The position numbers and the translations under genes were made by a program. Of a stretch of DNA of 64,000 bases, positions 34,629-43,312 are shown piece after piece; positions within the stretch are counted from its first letter, which is position 1; each line of letters starts with the position of its first letter. This DNA is from an uncultured Collinsella sp. Lineage in GTDB: Bacteria; Actinomycetota; Coriobacteriia; Coriobacteriales; Coriobacteriaceae. Below the pieces are notes generated by a model. That model searched no databases, was not told the origin of the DNA, and saw only the letters and a program-made list of their open reading frames with translations. The stretch spans positions 1-64,000 of the forward strand of contig CATYVQ010000008.1 of NCBI GenBank assembly GCA_958413895.1, given 5' to 3'.

Positions 34629-36857
34629 CTAAGCCTGGGGCACCTCACCGGTCGCAAGGATTTGCTCGAGCGCGTCCTCGTCAAGCACGGGCACGCCCAG
34701 CTGCTCGGCCTTGGTGAGCTTGGAGCCTGCCTTGGGGCCGGCGACCAGATAGCTCGTCTTCTTTGACACACTGCCCGAAACCTTGGCGCCGAGCACCTTG
34801 AGCGCCGCGCCCGCCTCGTCGCGCGTGCGGTTGACGAGCGTGCCGGTGAGCACGAAGGTCAGACCCGCGAGCGGTTGTGCGTCGGCGAGCTCGCCCGCCA
34901 CGCCAGCGTCGGCTGCAGCTTGCGCGTGTGCGGCGCCCAAATCGACCTCGAGCGACAGGCCCGCCTGACGCAGGCGCTCCAGCACGGCAAGGTTCTCGGG
35001 CACGGCCAGGAACTGCTTGACGCTCGCCGCAATCTTGGGACCGATGCCCTCGCACTCGGCGATGTCCTCTTCGCTCGCCAAGATGAGCTTGTCAATCGAC
35101 AGGAATCGCTCGGCGATGACCTCGCCCACACTCTTGCCCACATGGCGGATGCCCAAGGCAAACAGCACGCGACCGAGCGGCTGGCTCTTGGATTTGTTGA
35201 GCTCGGCGATGATTTTCTCGGCCGTCTTGAGGCCCACCGGAATGGGATCGCCCTTCTTGACGCCCTTTTTGCTGTTTGAGCTGGCGTACACGCGCCCCGT
35301 GTCCAGGCCTGCGATGTCGTCGACCGTGAGCTGGTAGAAGTCCGCGACATCGTGGATCAGGCCGGCGGCGATCATCTTGTCGACGATCTCGTCGCCCAAG
35401 CCGTCGACGTCCATGCAGCCGCGGCTCACCCAGTGGAGCAGGCGCTCCTTGAGCTGCGCGGGGCAGTCGATGGAGACGCAACGGTAAGCGACCTCGCCGT
35501 CCTCGTGGACCACGGGGCTGCCGCACACGGGGCAGACCTCGGGCATGTGCCAGTCAACCGAATCGGCCGGGCGCTTGTCGAGCACCGGGCCCACGACCTC
35601 GGGGATTACGTCGCCTGCCTTATGCACGATGATGGTGTCGCCCTCGCGCACGTTTTTGCGGCGGATCTCGTCGATGTTGTGCAGCGTGGCGCGCGCGATG
35701 GTGGAGCCGGCGACCGTCACCGGGTCGAACTCGGCGACCGGTGTGAGCACACCGGTGCGGCCCACCTGGATGCGAATCTCGCGCAGGACGGTCTGCTTTT
35801 CCTCGGGCGGGAACTTAAAGGCAATGGCCCAGCGCGGCGCACGGGCAGTAAAGCCCAGGTCGAGCTGCTGCTGAAAACTGTCCACCTTTACGACCACGCC
35901 GTCGATGTCGTAGTCCAGGTCACCGCGGTGCTCGAGCGCCTGGGCACAGAACTCGTGGACCTCTGCCGGCGTGGCGCAACGAGCCACGTTGGGGTTGACG
36001 CTAAAGCCGGCGCTACGCAGCCAATCGAGGAACTCGCGCTGGCTGTGGACGTGCAGCGGATCGGTATCGGCGATGGCATAGATAAAGGTGGCAAGATCGC
36101 GGCGCGCCGTGACCTTGGGGTCCTTTTGGCGCAGGCTGCCGGCGGCGGCGTTGCGCGGGTTGGCGAAGGGGTCGCGGCCCTCGGCATCGGCCTCTTCATT
36201 CAGACGAACAAAGCTGCCCTTGGGCATATAGACCTCGCCGCGCACCTCAATGGTACGCTCGCGGTCGGCGCCCATGTGGGCGAGCGCCGGCTCGGACAGG
36301 TGCATGGGCACATCCTTGATGGTGCGCACGTTGAGCGACACGTCCTCGCCCGTGGTGCCGTCGCCGCGCGTGGCCGCGCGTACGAAGGTGCCGTTTTGGT
36401 AGGTTAGCGCCACGCCCAGACCGTCGATCTTAAGCTCGCAGGTATAGGTGACGCTGCCGGCACCGAGCGCATCCTCGGCACGCTGGAGCCACGCGTCGAG
36501 TTCGTCCAGGTCCATGGCATCATCCATGGAATACATGCGTGCCATGTGCGTTACCGGCGTAAACTGCTCGCTCACGTAGCCGCCCACGCGCTGGGTATAG
36601 CTGTCGGGCGTTACCAGGTCGGGGTAGGTCGACTCGATTTCCTGCAGCTCAACGAGCATTTTGTCAAAGGCGGCGTCCGTAATCTCGGGCGCATCGAGCA
36701 TGTAGTAGCGATAGGCGTGGTAATCGAGCTCGTGGCGCAGCTCGGCCGCACGCGCTGCCGCCTGGGCACGTGCATCGGCCGGTGCGGCGGCATCCGCGCT
36801 CGCGGGCGTTTCGGTATCGATGTCCACACCGTCACCAAACAGGCTCGATTGCTCCAT
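34629..36857 (-). CDS. ligA: NAD-dependent DNA ligase
   Basis: Seals nicks in replication and repair using NAD. Domains in order: Ia (about 35-100), adenylation domain with the KIDG nucleophile Lys in CELKIDGLGV (near 145), OB fold, a zinc finger with CPVCGSPV...CVSIDCPAQ, helix-hairpin-helix repeats, and a C-terminal BRCT domain (from about 660). At 742 aa it is longer than the usual 670, due mainly to an Ala-rich N-terminal extension and an Ala-rich segment before BRCT (AHAQAAADAGVAGELADAQP). Monocistronic. Confidence 0.97.
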   Translation of the reverse strand: MEQSSLFGDGVDIDTETPASADAAAPADARAQAAARAAELRHELDYHAYRYYMLDAPEITDAAFDKMLVELQEIESTYPDLVTPDSYTQRVGGYVSEQFTPVTHMARMYSMDDAMDLDELDAWLQRAEDALGAGSVTYTCELKIDGLGVALTYQNGTFVRAATRGDGTTGEDVSLNVRTIKDVPMHLSEPALAHMGADRERTIEVRGEVYMPKGSFVRLNEEADAEGRDPFANPRNAAAGSLRQKDPKVTARRDLATFIYAIADTDPLHVHSQREFLDWLRSAGFSVNPNVARCATPAEVHEFCAQALEHRGDLDYDIDGVVVKVDSFQQQLDLGFTARAPRWAIAFKFPPEEKQTVLREIRIQVGRTGVLTPVAEFDPVTVAGSTIARATLHNIDEIRRKNVREGDTIIVHKAGDVIPEVVGPVLDKRPADSVDWHMPEVCPVCGSPVVHEDGEVAYRCVSIDCPAQLKERLLHWVSRGCMDVDGLGDEIVDKMIAAGLIHDVADFYQLTVDDIAGLDTGRVYASSNSKKGVKKGDPIPVGLKTAEKIIAELNKSKSQPLGRVLFALGIRHVGKSVGEVIAERFLSIDKLILASEEDIAECEGIGPKIAASVKQFLAVPENLAVLERLRQAGLSLEVDLGAAHAQAAADAGVAGELADAQPLAGLTFVLTGTLVNRTRDEAGAALKVLGAKVSGSVSKKTSYLVAGPKAGSKLTKAEQLGVPVLDEDALEQILATGEVPQA

Positions 36858-36966
36858 AGCGGCACTCCTTCGCTCGATTTCAAACGGATACTAGAGTACC
36901 ACCGGTCGCAACGGGGCCGAATAACCCTTTCGAACCGCACCGAATCGGCAGCCGCCAGACCGGGGC

Positions 36967-37168
36967 GGACAGTTAGTTCAGATACGTATAAATCCTAGAG
37001 CTGGATCAGGCACGAACACCCCTGTTTCAACTAATTTGGGTCCCCTGAGACCATGTAAACGTCCCGCTCTCCCTCCCAAACACCCATTCGAGCCCCATCC
37101 CAATCATATAATTGCTCAAAACGCATGCTGAACCGCCTCGGGTTTATACGTATCTGAACTAACTGTCC
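36967..37168. mobile_element. 202-bp element with perfect 26-bp terminal inverted repeats
   Basis: GGACAGTTAGTTCAGATACG plus TATAAA (36967-36992) recurs inverted and perfect at 37143-37168. The interior is unrelated to neighbours and has a short minus-strand frame (37031-37123, 31 aa, start MRFEQLYDWDGARMGVW) without clear coding support. No transposase and no obvious target-site duplication (flanks GGGGC and AGACC). It could be a MITE or a long-hairpin RNA. The rest of 36858-37306 holds only the terminator below. Confidence 0.65.
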
Positions 37169-37240
37169 AGACCATTCAGAACCAAGCCTCTTGCCAGCCA
37201 CAAGTGATCCGTTCTCCTCCGTCCCCAAGGGATCATCGCG

Positions 37241-37279
37241 AAAAGAGGGGCTGTCCCGCGTTGGCGGAACAGCCCCCTC
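37241..37279 (-). terminator. Terminator of the htrA-like gene
   Basis: GAGGGGCTGTCCCGC (37245-37259) pairs with GCGGAACAGCCCCCTC (37264-37279) with one bulge, followed by TTTTC on the minus strand. Confidence 0.85.
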
Positions 37280-37306
37280 TGGCATCGGTATGCGCGATAC
37301 GGCTCG

Positions 37307-38767
37307 TTAGAAACCCTGACCGTAGCCTTGACCCTGGCCCTGCTGGCCCAGCAGCTCCTCCAGATACTGGCGCAGCTGCTCGTCGGTAATACCGCCGTTG
37401 CCGGTGTCGGTTGCGCTGTCGTCCTGCTGCTGGTTCTGCAGCTCCTCGTCGGAGCCCAGCTCAACGGTGACCTTTTTCTCTTCCTTGCCGCGCATGAGCG
37501 TGATCTCGACCTTCTCGCCCACCTCGTGGCTGCGCAGCGCGATGATCAGGCCATCGGCGCTCGTGATCTCGTCGTCGCCCAGCTTGGTGATGACGTCGCC
37601 CTCTTGGATGCCAGCCTTGGCGGCAGGACCGTCCTCGACGACGCTCGCCACATACGCGCCGCTATCGGTGCTCAGCTTGTTGGTGCGGGCGTTGAGCGCA
37701 TTGACGCTCGAAAGCGTAGCGCCCATGTACGGATGCACCGGCGTCTTGCCGTCGATGATCTGGTCGGCAATGTTCTTGGCGTAGTTAACCGGAATGGCAA
37801 AGCCCACGCCCGAGCTGGAGCCCGAGTAGCTCTCGATGAGCGAGTTGATACCCACAAGCTCGCCATTGTCGTTGACGAGCGCGCCGCCGGAGTTGCCCGG
37901 ATTGATGGCGGCATCGGTCTGGATCATGTTGGCGTAGATGGTGTTGCCGCTGGTAGAGCTCATAGCCGTGGAGCGATACAGCGCCGACACGATACCCGTG
38001 GAGACAGACTGTTCGTTGCCAAACGGCGAACCGATCGCCATGACCCACTCGCCCACGTTGAGCTTGGAGGAGTCGCCGATCTCGATCGGGGTGAGCTCGG
38101 AAGCATCGGCGTCCTTGAGCTTGATGACGGCGAGGTCGCTCGAGGCATCGTTGCCCACGAACTCGGCCTCATAGGTGGTGCCGTCGTCCATGGTCACCAC
38201 GTACTGGTCGTAACCATCGACCACGTGGTTGTTGGTGAGGATATGGCCCTCGGTATCGAGCACCACGCCCGAACCGACACTGCCCGAGTTATTCGAATCG
38301 TCGGCAGACTGCGAAAGCGAGCCATTCTGGCTACCGCTCGAAGTGGCAGTGATGGAAACCACGGAGGGCAGGGCCTTGGCAGAAACAGCCTCGGCCAGCG
38401 TGGTGTCCTCGGAGTCGATCGTGATCTTTTGCGTCGATGAACCCGAAGCGCCCGCCGTCACGGCATTCTTGCCGCCACCGATATCGAGCGTGCCGCTCAT
38501 AATGAGTGCAATGACCAGCAGGGCGCCGCAGGCACAGCCGGCGAGTGCCGTAATAAAGATCGGCAGCTTTTTGGTCTTGGTCTTGACCACTGTGTGCTTG
38601 TTTACAACCTGCTGGCCGCCCAGCGGCTTGCCGGTCTGCGTGTCGTAGGCCTGCACGTAGGGAATGTTGCTGCCGGCAGGCGTCGACTCCACCTGCACAC
38701 GCGGCTGCTGCTGGGTCTCGCCGGCGTTGCCCGCATCCTGGGGACGCTGGGAATCGTACTCGCTCAT
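37307..38767 (-). CDS. HtrA/DegP-type membrane serine protease, 486 aa
   Basis: Envelope quality-control protease. A long cytoplasmic N-terminus (about 70 residues, Gln-rich, with VNKHTVVKTKTKK) leads to one membrane helix (LPIFITALAGCACGALLVIA, about 75-100). Catalytic triad: His in TNNHVV, Asp in SSDLAVIKL, Ser in NPGNSGGAL. A single PDZ domain (about 350-440) precedes a Gln/Gly-rich tail. The ATG at 38767 follows GAAAGGA. Resembles the actinobacterial PepD/HtrA group. A hairpin sits just upstream (38799-38822), possibly part of its leader. Confidence 0.94.
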   Translation of the reverse strand: MSEYDSQRPQDAGNAGETQQQPRVQVESTPAGSNIPYVQAYDTQTGKPLGGQQVVNKHTVVKTKTKKLPIFITALAGCACGALLVIALIMSGTLDIGGGKNAVTAGASGSSTQKITIDSEDTTLAEAVSAKALPSVVSITATSSGSQNGSLSQSADDSNNSGSVGSGVVLDTEGHILTNNHVVDGYDQYVVTMDDGTTYEAEFVGNDASSDLAVIKLKDADASELTPIEIGDSSKLNVGEWVMAIGSPFGNEQSVSTGIVSALYRSTAMSSTSGNTIYANMIQTDAAINPGNSGGALVNDNGELVGINSLIESYSGSSSGVGFAIPVNYAKNIADQIIDGKTPVHPYMGATLSSVNALNARTNKLSTDSGAYVASVVEDGPAAKAGIQEGDVITKLGDDEITSADGLIIALRSHEVGEKVEITLMRGKEEKKVTVELGSDEELQNQQQDDSATDTGNGGITDEQLRQYLEELLGQQGQGQGYGQGF

Positions 38768-38798
38768 GGCTGCGATCCTTTCGTCTAATAACCAAAGG

Positions 38799-38822
38799 CC
38801 CGCCAAACATGTGGCGGGCCAT
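38799..38822 (-). promoter_or_regulatory. Hairpin in the htrA leader
   Basis: GGCCCGCC and GGCGGGCC pair across AAACATGT. It lies about 30 bases upstream of the start codon and could be the terminator of the upstream regulator gene or an attenuator. Confidence 0.4.
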
Positions 38823-38936
38823 CATTGTTCACGTTGAGTTGTACCCCAATATGCGGGCGAACGTGTATGAGAACGCAATCTTTTAGGAAGGCTTAAGTTC
38901 TGCTGCAGGCCCGAAAGGAGCCCGCACCTGCGTCAA

Positions 38937-38971
38937 AACCACCACGAAGGTGCCTGTCCCCTTTGTGGTGA
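38937..38971. repeat. Palindrome family B, copy 5
   Basis: AAACCACCACGAAGG with CCTTTGTGGTG, spacer TGCCTGTCC; one arm base deviates. It lies 5 bases past the regulator stop and may serve as its terminator. Confidence 0.75.
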
Positions 38972-38975
38972 AAAT

Positions 38976-39638
38976 CTAATCCTTAAACAGATAGCCCACG
39001 CCACGGACGGTGGTAATGTGCGCCGCGATCTGCGGGCCCACCTTGGAGCGGATACGTCGAATGTGCACGTCGACGGTGCGCGTGCCGCCGCAGTACTCAA
39101 AGCCCCACACGCGGTGCAGCAGTACCTCGCGGCTGTAGGCACGGTTGGGATGTGTCGCCAAAAAGCTCAGCAGCGAGTACTCCATCAGCGTCAGGTCGAT
39201 GGGCTCATCATCGAGCGTCACCTGGTAGGTGGCCAGGTTGATCTCGAGGTTATCGATGTTGAGCACATCGTCGGCGGTGACGGTCTCCTCCTCGCCCATC
39301 AGGCGCTGCGCGCGAGCCTTGAGCTCGTTGGGCGTCGCCGTGGGGCATACGAAGTCGGCATGCGCGTGATTGGGCAGACGCAGAGTACCGAGCGCCTCGT
39401 CGTCGACGATCACCAGCATGGGGACGCCGCCGCGATCGTCAAGCCACTTGGCAATCTGGTCGATGCGGTCGCTGCGGATGCCATCGGAATCGAGGATCAG
39501 CAGGTCAAAGTCGTGCGCCGCAGTCGGCGAATCGGGGGTTGCCAGGCTCACCTCGACACCCAAGGTGGTCGTCAAGCTGCGGGCAAACTCGTGGAAGCGC
39601 GTCGTGCGCGCCATGAACAGGGCACTCTTTTCGGACAT
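38976..39638 (-). CDS. OmpR-family atypical response regulator next to glnA, 220 aa
   Basis: N-terminal receiver-like domain (1-115) and C-terminal winged helix (about 125-220: VTLDDEPIDLTLMEYSLLSFLATHPNRAYSREVLLHRVWG). The putative phospho-acceptor region reads LLILDSDG, but the early acidic pair and the conserved Lys of receivers are not obvious, so this may be an atypical, phosphorylation-independent regulator. No histidine kinase is adjacent. It follows glnA by about 50 bases in the same direction, which recalls actinobacterial GlnR; a nitrogen role is inferred. Start ATG 39638 chosen for GGAGG five bases upstream. The upstream frame to 39722 overlaps glnA and is rejected. Confidence 0.85.
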   Translation of the reverse strand: MSEKSALFMARTTRFHEFARSLTTTLGVEVSLATPDSPTAAHDFDLLILDSDGIRSDRIDQIAKWLDDRGGVPMLVIVDDEALGTLRLPNHAHADFVCPTATPNELKARAQRLMGEEETVTADDVLNIDNLEINLATYQVTLDDEPIDLTLMEYSLLSFLATHPNRAYSREVLLHRVWGFEYCGGTRTVDVHIRRIRSKVGPQIAAHITTVRGVGYLFKD

Positions 39639-39688
39639 ATCGGCCTCCAAAGAAATGAGCTCAATCGTACTGGGACAAGCCAGCGCGA

Positions 39689-41026
39689 TTAGGAGTTCGC
39701 CAGGTAGTGCTTGATCTCCCACTCGGTGATCGTGGACTCAAACTTATGCCACTCGTCGCGCTTCTTTTTAAGGAAGAAACTGTGGATGTGCTCGCCGAGG
39801 GCATCCTTCATAAACTGCGAGTCCTCAAACACGTCGAGCGCCTCTTTGAGCGAGCGCGGCAGCGGCGTGTAGCCGGCCTCGACCATCTGACGGTCGGTAA
39901 GCTTGAGCGTCTCGGCCGTTGCCTCGGGCGGGAGTTCCAGTTTGCGCTCGATTCCGTCCAGACCAGCCGCCAGCGTGACGGCGTTGACCAGGTACGGGTT
40001 GGCCATGGGGTCGGGGCTGCGAAGCTCGATGCGCGTGGACAGCTGCTTGCCGGGCTTGTAGACCGGGATGCGGACCATGCTCGCGCGGTTGCGCAGGCCC
40101 CACGTGGCGTACTGCGGCACGGAGTCGCCACCCGTGGTGATGCGCTTGTACGAGTTGACCGTAGGGTTGGTGATGGCGCTGATCTCGCGCGCGTGCGCCA
40201 GAATACCGGCCATGTAGTGCTTGGCGATATCGGAGAGATGGTACTTCTCGTCGTCCTCGCCCCAAAAGACGTTGTTGCCGTCGTGGTCGAACAGCGACTG
40301 ATGCAAAAACATGGCGCTGCCGTCCTCGCCCGCCAACGGCTTGGGCATAAAGGAGGCGTGGCAACCGCTCTCGTAGGCCTGCTGCTTAATGATGAGCTTG
40401 GCCGTGGTGATGGCGTCGGACATGCTCAGGGCCTCGGCGTGGCGCAGGCTCATGCCGTGCTGCGAGCGGCCGGCGGCGTGGAAGGTGTACTCCACGGGCA
40501 CGGACATCTTCTCGAGCGTGAGGACCGTGTTGCGACGCAGGTCGCGAGCGGCATCGCTCACCGAAAGATCGAAGTAGCCCACGTTGTCGAGCGGCTCGGG
40601 GGTGTGCTCGTCGGGGAAGTAGTAATACTCCAGCTCAGCGCCCACGTTGAGCAGATAGCCAGCCTTCTCGGCCTTGCGGAACATGCGGCGCAGGGCATCG
40701 CGCGGGTCGCCGGCAAACGGCTTGCGATCGGGGGTGCACACATCGCAGAACACGCGGGCAACGCCGTTGTGGCTCGGGCGCCACGGCAGGATCTGGAAGG
40801 TCGAAGCATCGGGAAACGCCAGCATGTCGGCTTCCTCGGGCGTGGCAAAGCCCTCGATGGCGGAGCCGTCAAAGCCAATACCCTCCTCAAAAGCGACCTC
40901 GAGGTCCTCGGGGCTAATGGCAAAGTTCTTGAGGCGGCCGAGAATGTCGACAAACCACAGACGCACAAAGCGGATGTCACGCTGCTCTACGGAGCGGAGT
41001 ACGTAATCGATGTTCTGCTGGTTCAT
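39689..41026 (-). CDS. glnA: Glutamine synthetase type I
   Basis: Makes glutamine from glutamate, ammonia and ATP. Length of 445 aa fits the GSI-alpha/GS-Ibeta range. Visible signatures: VRLWFVDILGRLKN near the N-terminus, GFDGSAIEGF, the ATP-site KPLAGEDGSAMFLHQSL, and NPTVNSYKRI. The adenylylation Tyr loop of GSI-beta is not seen (the C-terminal region reads IERKLELPPEATAE), so alpha-type feedback control is more likely. It is the first gene of a short minus-strand unit with an OmpR-type regulator. Confidence 0.96.
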   Translation of the reverse strand: MNQQNIDYVLRSVEQRDIRFVRLWFVDILGRLKNFAISPEDLEVAFEEGIGFDGSAIEGFATPEEADMLAFPDASTFQILPWRPSHNGVARVFCDVCTPDRKPFAGDPRDALRRMFRKAEKAGYLLNVGAELEYYYFPDEHTPEPLDNVGYFDLSVSDAARDLRRNTVLTLEKMSVPVEYTFHAAGRSQHGMSLRHAEALSMSDAITTAKLIIKQQAYESGCHASFMPKPLAGEDGSAMFLHQSLFDHDGNNVFWGEDDEKYHLSDIAKHYMAGILAHAREISAITNPTVNSYKRITTGGDSVPQYATWGLRNRASMVRIPVYKPGKQLSTRIELRSPDPMANPYLVNAVTLAAGLDGIERKLELPPEATAETLKLTDRQMVEAGYTPLPRSLKEALDVFEDSQFMKDALGEHIHSFFLKKKRDEWHKFESTITEWEIKHYLANS

Positions 41027-41160
41027 GTCGCTCCCCTTTCTTTCGGGCGGGTTTCGACTGGTCTATATCGCAGATACTATCGCAGAAAAATGTTTCCGCA
41101 GGGTTAAAGCGTATCAAGCGCTCAAAAAACGTGCGCGAACAGGCAGTTACGAACGAGCGG

Positions 41161-41532
41161 CTAGCGTTCAGATTCGGAGACAATTTGTCTACAGGCTCGT
41201 TCCAGCGTAGGGAACTCCATCGTCACTGCATCCCAAACAACCGAGCGGTCAACATTGCCGTAATCATGCGCAAGATAATTTCTCATGCCGATAATTCCAC
41301 GCCACTCAATTTCGGGATGAAGCCGCTGCGAGCGTTCCGACAATTTGCCCGCTTCTTCCGTCACCCTAAGCGCACACATCAAAAGGGAGTCCGCCAACGC
41401 CCTCGTCCGCACGTCATTCGCATGCAGAAACTGGTCCTCGGTGATATCAAAAGCCTTGATGCGCTCGTTCGTTTCGGAGATGGCCTCCAAAACCTCTTGG
41501 GCGCGAAGGCTGTCTGACTTACGCGCGATCAT
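41161..41532 (-). CDS. HepT-like ribonuclease toxin (DUF86), 123 aa
   Basis: All-helical HEPN-family RNase. The active site RX4HXY is visible as RNYLAHDY near residue 87. It overlaps the upstream RelB-MNT gene by 14 bases, so the two form an operon, toxin second. In known MntA/HepT pairs the MNT protein inactivates HepT by AMP-ylating the Tyr of this motif; the Tyr is present here. Toxin-antitoxin and possible anti-phage role are inferred from the family. Confidence 0.9.
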   Translation of the reverse strand: MIARKSDSLRAQEVLEAISETNERIKAFDITEDQFLHANDVRTRALADSLLMCALRVTEEAGKLSERSQRLHPEIEWRGIIGMRNYLAHDYGNVDRSVVWDAVTMEFPTLERACRQIVSESER

Positions 41533-42013
41533 AGAGGATCACTCCTTCGCGCTCGATTACCGCGGCAAGATCGTCATCAAGATAGTCACTCGAGACGAGG
41601 TCAACCTGCCTCCCGGTTTTTTTGCGCACCGCCTCACCAAATGCCGACAGCGCGAAAAGACCAAAGCCCCGCTCGCGATCGACTTCGAGGCGCAAGTCAA
41701 TATCACTATCGGCATGCGCCTCGCCACGGGCATACGAACCAAATAGAATCACGGTTTTGATGGCGGGAATCGTGCTGGCTGCCTCGCGGACGGCGGACTC
41801 AATCTGGGCAGTATCCAAAATGCCCGCCGCGGCGCTTTCGCTCGCAGAGCTTTTACCAAGTGAAGGAACAAACGGCAGAGAGCGCTCGCGCAGCATCTGC
41901 CTCATAAACATATTGACCGCAACAGACGAAGTCATGCCAAGCTCTTCGCACAGTTCGGCAAATGAGTCTTTAATTGACGAGTCCACTCGCACACTCAGCA
42001 CAGACGCAGCCAT
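41519..42013 (-). CDS. RelB-like/MNT nucleotidyltransferase fusion antitoxin, 164 aa
   Basis: Residues about 1-50 match the RelB/DinJ ribbon-helix-helix domain (VLSVRVDSSIKDSFAELCEELGMTSSVAVNMFMRQML). Residues about 80-160 are a minimal nucleotidyltransferase: GSYARGEAHADSDIDL gives the GSx10DxD signature. Standalone MntA antitoxins lack such a DNA-binding domain, so this fusion would let one chain both AMP-ylate HepT and repress the operon. Start follows AGGAGG, with a TGTATGA/TCATACA dyad over the promoter. Operon with HepT. Confidence 0.9.
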   Translation of the reverse strand: MAASVLSVRVDSSIKDSFAELCEELGMTSSVAVNMFMRQMLRERSLPFVPSLGKSSASESAAAGILDTAQIESAVREAASTIPAIKTVILFGSYARGEAHADSDIDLRLEVDRERGFGLFALSAFGEAVRKKTGRQVDLVSSDYLDDDLAAVIEREGVILYDRA

Positions 42014-42023
42014 GGATACCTCC

Positions 42024-42053
42024 TGTATGACATTGTCTATATATTATCATACA
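42024..42053 (-). promoter_or_regulatory. Operator/promoter of the RelB-MNT/HepT operon
   Basis: TGTATGA (42024-42030) and TCATACA (42047-42053) flank an AT-rich TATATATTA core that supplies a -10-like element on the minus strand. An AGGAGG site follows, 5 bases before the ATG. Confidence 0.65.
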
Positions 42054-42055
42054 GA

Positions 42056-43078
42056 CTAGCGCGAGGTCGAAGCGCGGTGTTCGATGTGACCGGGGATCTC
42101 GATGCGTTTGGGCGCCAGCTTTGCGGCCTCGCCCACAGTAGTGGTAACAACGTCGATACGCTCGGAGAGGCGCTCGACCACGCGCTCGGCGATGGTGATG
42201 GTGTCTTGCGCGGCCGTGGTGACGCCGCCAAAGAGCACATGGTTCCAGGGGTAGTCATCAAACGTCGCGATCTTGAGCCCCGCCGGCAGCGAGGGACCAA
42301 GCTGCGCCAGCGCCTCGGTCAGGCGCAGGAAGACCAGGCCGTTGACGGCAATGAGGCCGAGTTTTTTGCCCGCATAGCCGCGGATGGTCTCGTCCAAGCG
42401 GCCAACGCCCGTGGCGCCACCGTCGGCCAGGGTGACGACCTCGCCCGCAAGGCCGCGTCGCGAAAGCTCGTCGGCAAAGGCCTCGGCGCGCTCTCGACGC
42501 ACGGGACTGTCGTCGCTTGCCTCGGTGAGCAGGCACAGGCGCTCGCTGCCCGCAACAGCGAGCTCGTCGACCAACCCGGCAACCAGCTCACGGTTGTTAG
42601 ATGTCACCAGATCGACACCGCCGTCGGCAACATCGCGGTCGAGCAGTACAACGGGCAGACGTCCCGCTGCCGCGGCGATCGCCTCGTCATTGCCTCCGCA
42701 GGTGTTGACGACCAGGCCGTCCACGCCGGCATCGATAAGCCTGGTGAGCGACTCCGCTTCCTTAGCGGGGTCGTTGCCGCTAATGGCCGTCATGAGCGAG
42801 CAACCGCGCGCGGCGGCGCTGGCTGAAAGCCCTTCGAGCATGGCGCTGGAGAACGGGTTGGCGATGTCGGCCAGGATCACGCCGATGAGGTTGGTGCGCG
42901 AGCTGCGCAGATTGCGCGCGGCGGCACGCGGGCGATAGCCGGTGCGCTCGATAACCGCCGCGATGCGAGCACGGGTTTCCTCGGTCATTTGCCCGGGGCG
43001 GTTGTTGAGATAGCGCGAGACCGTAGCCGGGCTCACGCCCGCCTCGGCGGCAATGTCCTTGATTCTCATCTGCGCCAT
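42056..43078 (-). CDS. LacI-family repressor of uronate genes (KdgR-like), 340 aa
   Basis: N-terminal LacI helix-turn-helix (MRIKDIAAEAGVSPATVSRYLNN; hinge region RAAARNLRSSRTNLIGVI) and a periplasmic-binding-protein-like sensor domain (about 60-340). Divergent from kdgK; a 16-bp dyad ACGAAACCGATTTCGT lies between (43181-43196), and two more copies occur near 48.5 kb, which points to this protein as their repressor, with 2-keto-3-deoxygluconate or a relative as ligand. The start could be 43078 or 43069; the former has GGGG upstream. Confidence 0.92.
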   Translation of the reverse strand: MAQMRIKDIAAEAGVSPATVSRYLNNRPGQMTEETRARIAAVIERTGYRPRAAARNLRSSRTNLIGVILADIANPFSSAMLEGLSASAAARGCSLMTAISGNDPAKEAESLTRLIDAGVDGLVVNTCGGNDEAIAAAAGRLPVVLLDRDVADGGVDLVTSNNRELVAGLVDELAVAGSERLCLLTEASDDSPVRRERAEAFADELSRRGLAGEVVTLADGGATGVGRLDETIRGYAGKKLGLIAVNGLVFLRLTEALAQLGPSLPAGLKIATFDDYPWNHVLFGGVTTAAQDTITIAERVVERLSERIDVVTTTVGEAAKLAPKRIEIPGHIEHRASTSR

Positions 43079-43143
43079 AACGCACCCCGTTTCCCATTTG
43101 TCGGCGGTCTGAGCCATTTTAGGCATTTTTTTAAAAATCTCGG

Positions 43144-43172
43144 TTGCAAAACGCTGTAGGTGAGTATACTAC
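43144..43172 (+). promoter_or_regulatory. kdgK promoter
   Basis: TTGCAA, 17 bases, TACTAC (or a 15-base spacer to TATACT). The same layout, TTGCAA-N17-TACTAA, recurs at 48615-48643, and in both places a LacI-type dyad follows 8-9 bases later. Confidence 0.6.
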
Positions 43173-43180
43173 AACTCGAA

Positions 43181-43210
43181 ACGAAACCGATTTCGTAAAC
43201 CGATTTCGGC
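43181..43210 (+). promoter_or_regulatory. LacI-type operators, site 1
   Basis: Palindrome ACGAAACCGATTTCGT at 43181-43196, partly repeated as GTAAACCGATTTCGGC at 43195-43210. Position just after the -10 box is expected for a repressor. Confidence 0.75.
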
Positions 43211-43212
43211 AA

Positions 43213-43270
43213 GCGTTGGTACGCAGGTGCAAAGACGCACCCTACCGTCTTGGCACCTGCGTACCAACGC
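43213..43270 (+). ncRNA. Structured 5'-leader element alpha, copy 1
   Basis: Perfect 18-bp stem (43213-43230 with 43253-43270) closing a 22-nt loop that contains AAGACGCACCCTACCGTCTT. The second copy at 48670-48727 has a nearly identical loop but a different stem, so the pairing is conserved by covariation. Position: leader of kdgK, 20 bases after the LacI operator. Confidence 0.75.
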
Positions 43271-43312
43271 CATATCAAAGGTGTACGCACGAGTAAAAGG
43301 AGCTGCGCGACC

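Noticed and set aside
37031..37285. 84-codon minus-strand gene across the inverted-repeat element
   Set aside because: It reads through the htrA terminator and one terminal repeat and has no ribosome site; only an inner 31-codon frame is worth noting.
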